A stretch of DNA of 15,715 nt from positions 1 to 15,715 of the forward strand of contig JAPLMH010000087.1 in assembly GCA_026387135.1 (NCBI GenBank). Direction: 5' to 3'. Shown here piece after piece: positions 15,077-15,715 of this stretch. The notes under the pieces were generated by a model that saw only the letters and a list, made by a program, of their open reading frames with translations, was not told the DNA's origin and did no database searches. This stretch comes from Candidatus Omnitrophota bacterium (GTDB lineage: Bacteria > Omnitrophota > Gorgyraeia > 2-01-FULL-45-10). Within the stretch, counting starts at the first letter, position 1. Each line of letters opens with the position of its first letter. Position numbers and translations under genes: made by a program.

Positions 15077-15715
15077 TTATAACACTCCTCTGACTATATC
15101 TATGTCCTTATCACCTCTGCCGGAAAGGCAGACGACGATGATCTTATTTTTAGGCAGCCTCTTTGCAAGCTTCGACGCATAATAAATAGCATGTGACGAC
15201 TCAAGCGCAGGGATTATCCCCTCGAGCTCTGTAAGCATCTTGAAACCTTCGAGCGCCTGCTTGTCGGTCACCGCGGCGTATTCGGCGCGGCCTGACTCCA
15301 TAAGCTCGGAATGCTCCGGACCTACGCCCGGATAGTCAAGCCCGGCCGAGATGGAGTGTGCTATTTCGATCTGTCCGTCATCGTCCTGCAATATATAGCT
15401 CTTCGAACCGTGCAGCACCCCGACGGAGCCTTTACACAATGTAGCGGCATGTTTATCGGTATCCAGCCCAAGCCCGGCAGCTTCCACTCCGGTGAGCTTC
15501 ACTCTGTCTTTAAGGAACGAATAGAATATGCCCATCGCGTTCGACCCGCCTCCGACACAAGCCACTATGTGGTCCGGCAGCCTCTTGAATATCTTTAGAC
15601 TCTCGGCCCTCGCTTCTTGGCCTATCACAGATTGAAAATCCCTGACCATCCCAGGGTAAGGATGAGGGCCCGCTACCGAGCCGATACAGTAGTATGTGGT
15701 CCGCACATTCGTCAC
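15077..15715 (-). CDS. trpB: Tryptophan synthase beta chain, C-terminal part
   Basis: The last 212 residues of TrpB, which condenses indole with serine using PLP. The 5' part, including the PLP lysine, lies beyond the right window edge; the first visible codon GTG is an internal valine and not a start. The PLP-phosphate loop GGGSNA is at visible residues 55-60, followed by GVEAAGLG, the COMM-like and Glu-rich middle ELEGIIPALESSHA, and the terminal SGRGDKD motif (198-204). The version resembles the standard TrpB1 form. It heads the compact block as far as the window shows. Confidence 0.97.
   Translation of the reverse strand: MTNVRTTYYCIGSVAGPHPYPGMVRDFQSVIGQEARAESLKIFKRLPDHIVACVGGGSNAMGIFYSFLKDRVKLTGVEAAGLGLDTDKHAATLCKGSVGVLHGSKSYILQDDDGQIEIAHSISAGLDYPGVGPEHSELMESGRAEYAAVTDKQALEGFKMLTELEGIIPALESSHAIYYASKLAKRLPKNKIIVVCLSGRGDKDIDIVRGVL

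Noticed and set aside
1..15715. CRISPR arrays, transposons, phage genes, tRNA or rRNA
   Set aside because: No repeated spacer pattern, transposase motif, terminal repeats or RNA gene signature was seen; the window is filled with housekeeping genes on one strand.

Overview
The window comes from a bacterial chromosome and every gene I can support lies on the minus strand, so transcription runs from the right end to the left end. The content is mostly housekeeping: tryptophan synthase, sugar-nucleotide and pentose-phosphate enzymes, LepA, signal peptidase, phospholipid synthesis, primase and the primary sigma factor. Isoleucine is mostly coded by ATA (15 of 21 Ile codons in the visible rpoD fragment) together with many AAG, AGG and AGA codons. 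That style and the gene set would fit a candidate phylum such as Omnitrophota or a relative, but this is an inference without a database search. I see no phage, IS, CRISPR, tRNA or rRNA.

Right block (15715 to about 5135): thirteen genes are packed head to tail with overlaps or gaps of at most 13 nt: trpB (cut by the window end), a DUF6941-like gene, trpA, mannose-1-phosphate guanylyltransferase, ruvX, an M16 peptidase, an M50 site-2-type protease, rpe, a phosphohexomutase, lepA, lepB, pgsA and plsY. The spacing suggests one long transcript or a chain of overlapping ones. No promoter is obvious inside it.

Middle block (5134 to 4087): two short genes, an unrecognised 123-residue protein and a PilZ-domain protein, each have their own near-consensus sigma-70-type promoter. 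A weak terminator-like hairpin with a T8 run overlaps the first promoter just after plsY. The PilZ promoter's -10 element overlaps the 5' end of the longest PilZ reading frame, so the real start is probably Met6 and the message may be leaderless.

Left block (4154 to 1): a third strong promoter drives cvpA-like, Nif3-like (DUF34), dnaG and rpoD. The last runs off the window. This is a version of the macromolecular-synthesis operon, coupling primase with the primary sigma factor, with a Nif3 neighbour as in several Gram-positive bacteria. RpoD has an unusual, very basic N-terminal extension.

No clearly new multi-gene system is visible. The points most worth checking are the M16/M50 junction, where both genes look clipped at their facing ends, the promoter/terminator and promoter/start overlaps in the middle block, the DUF6941 gene between trpB and trpA, and the basic RpoD extension.
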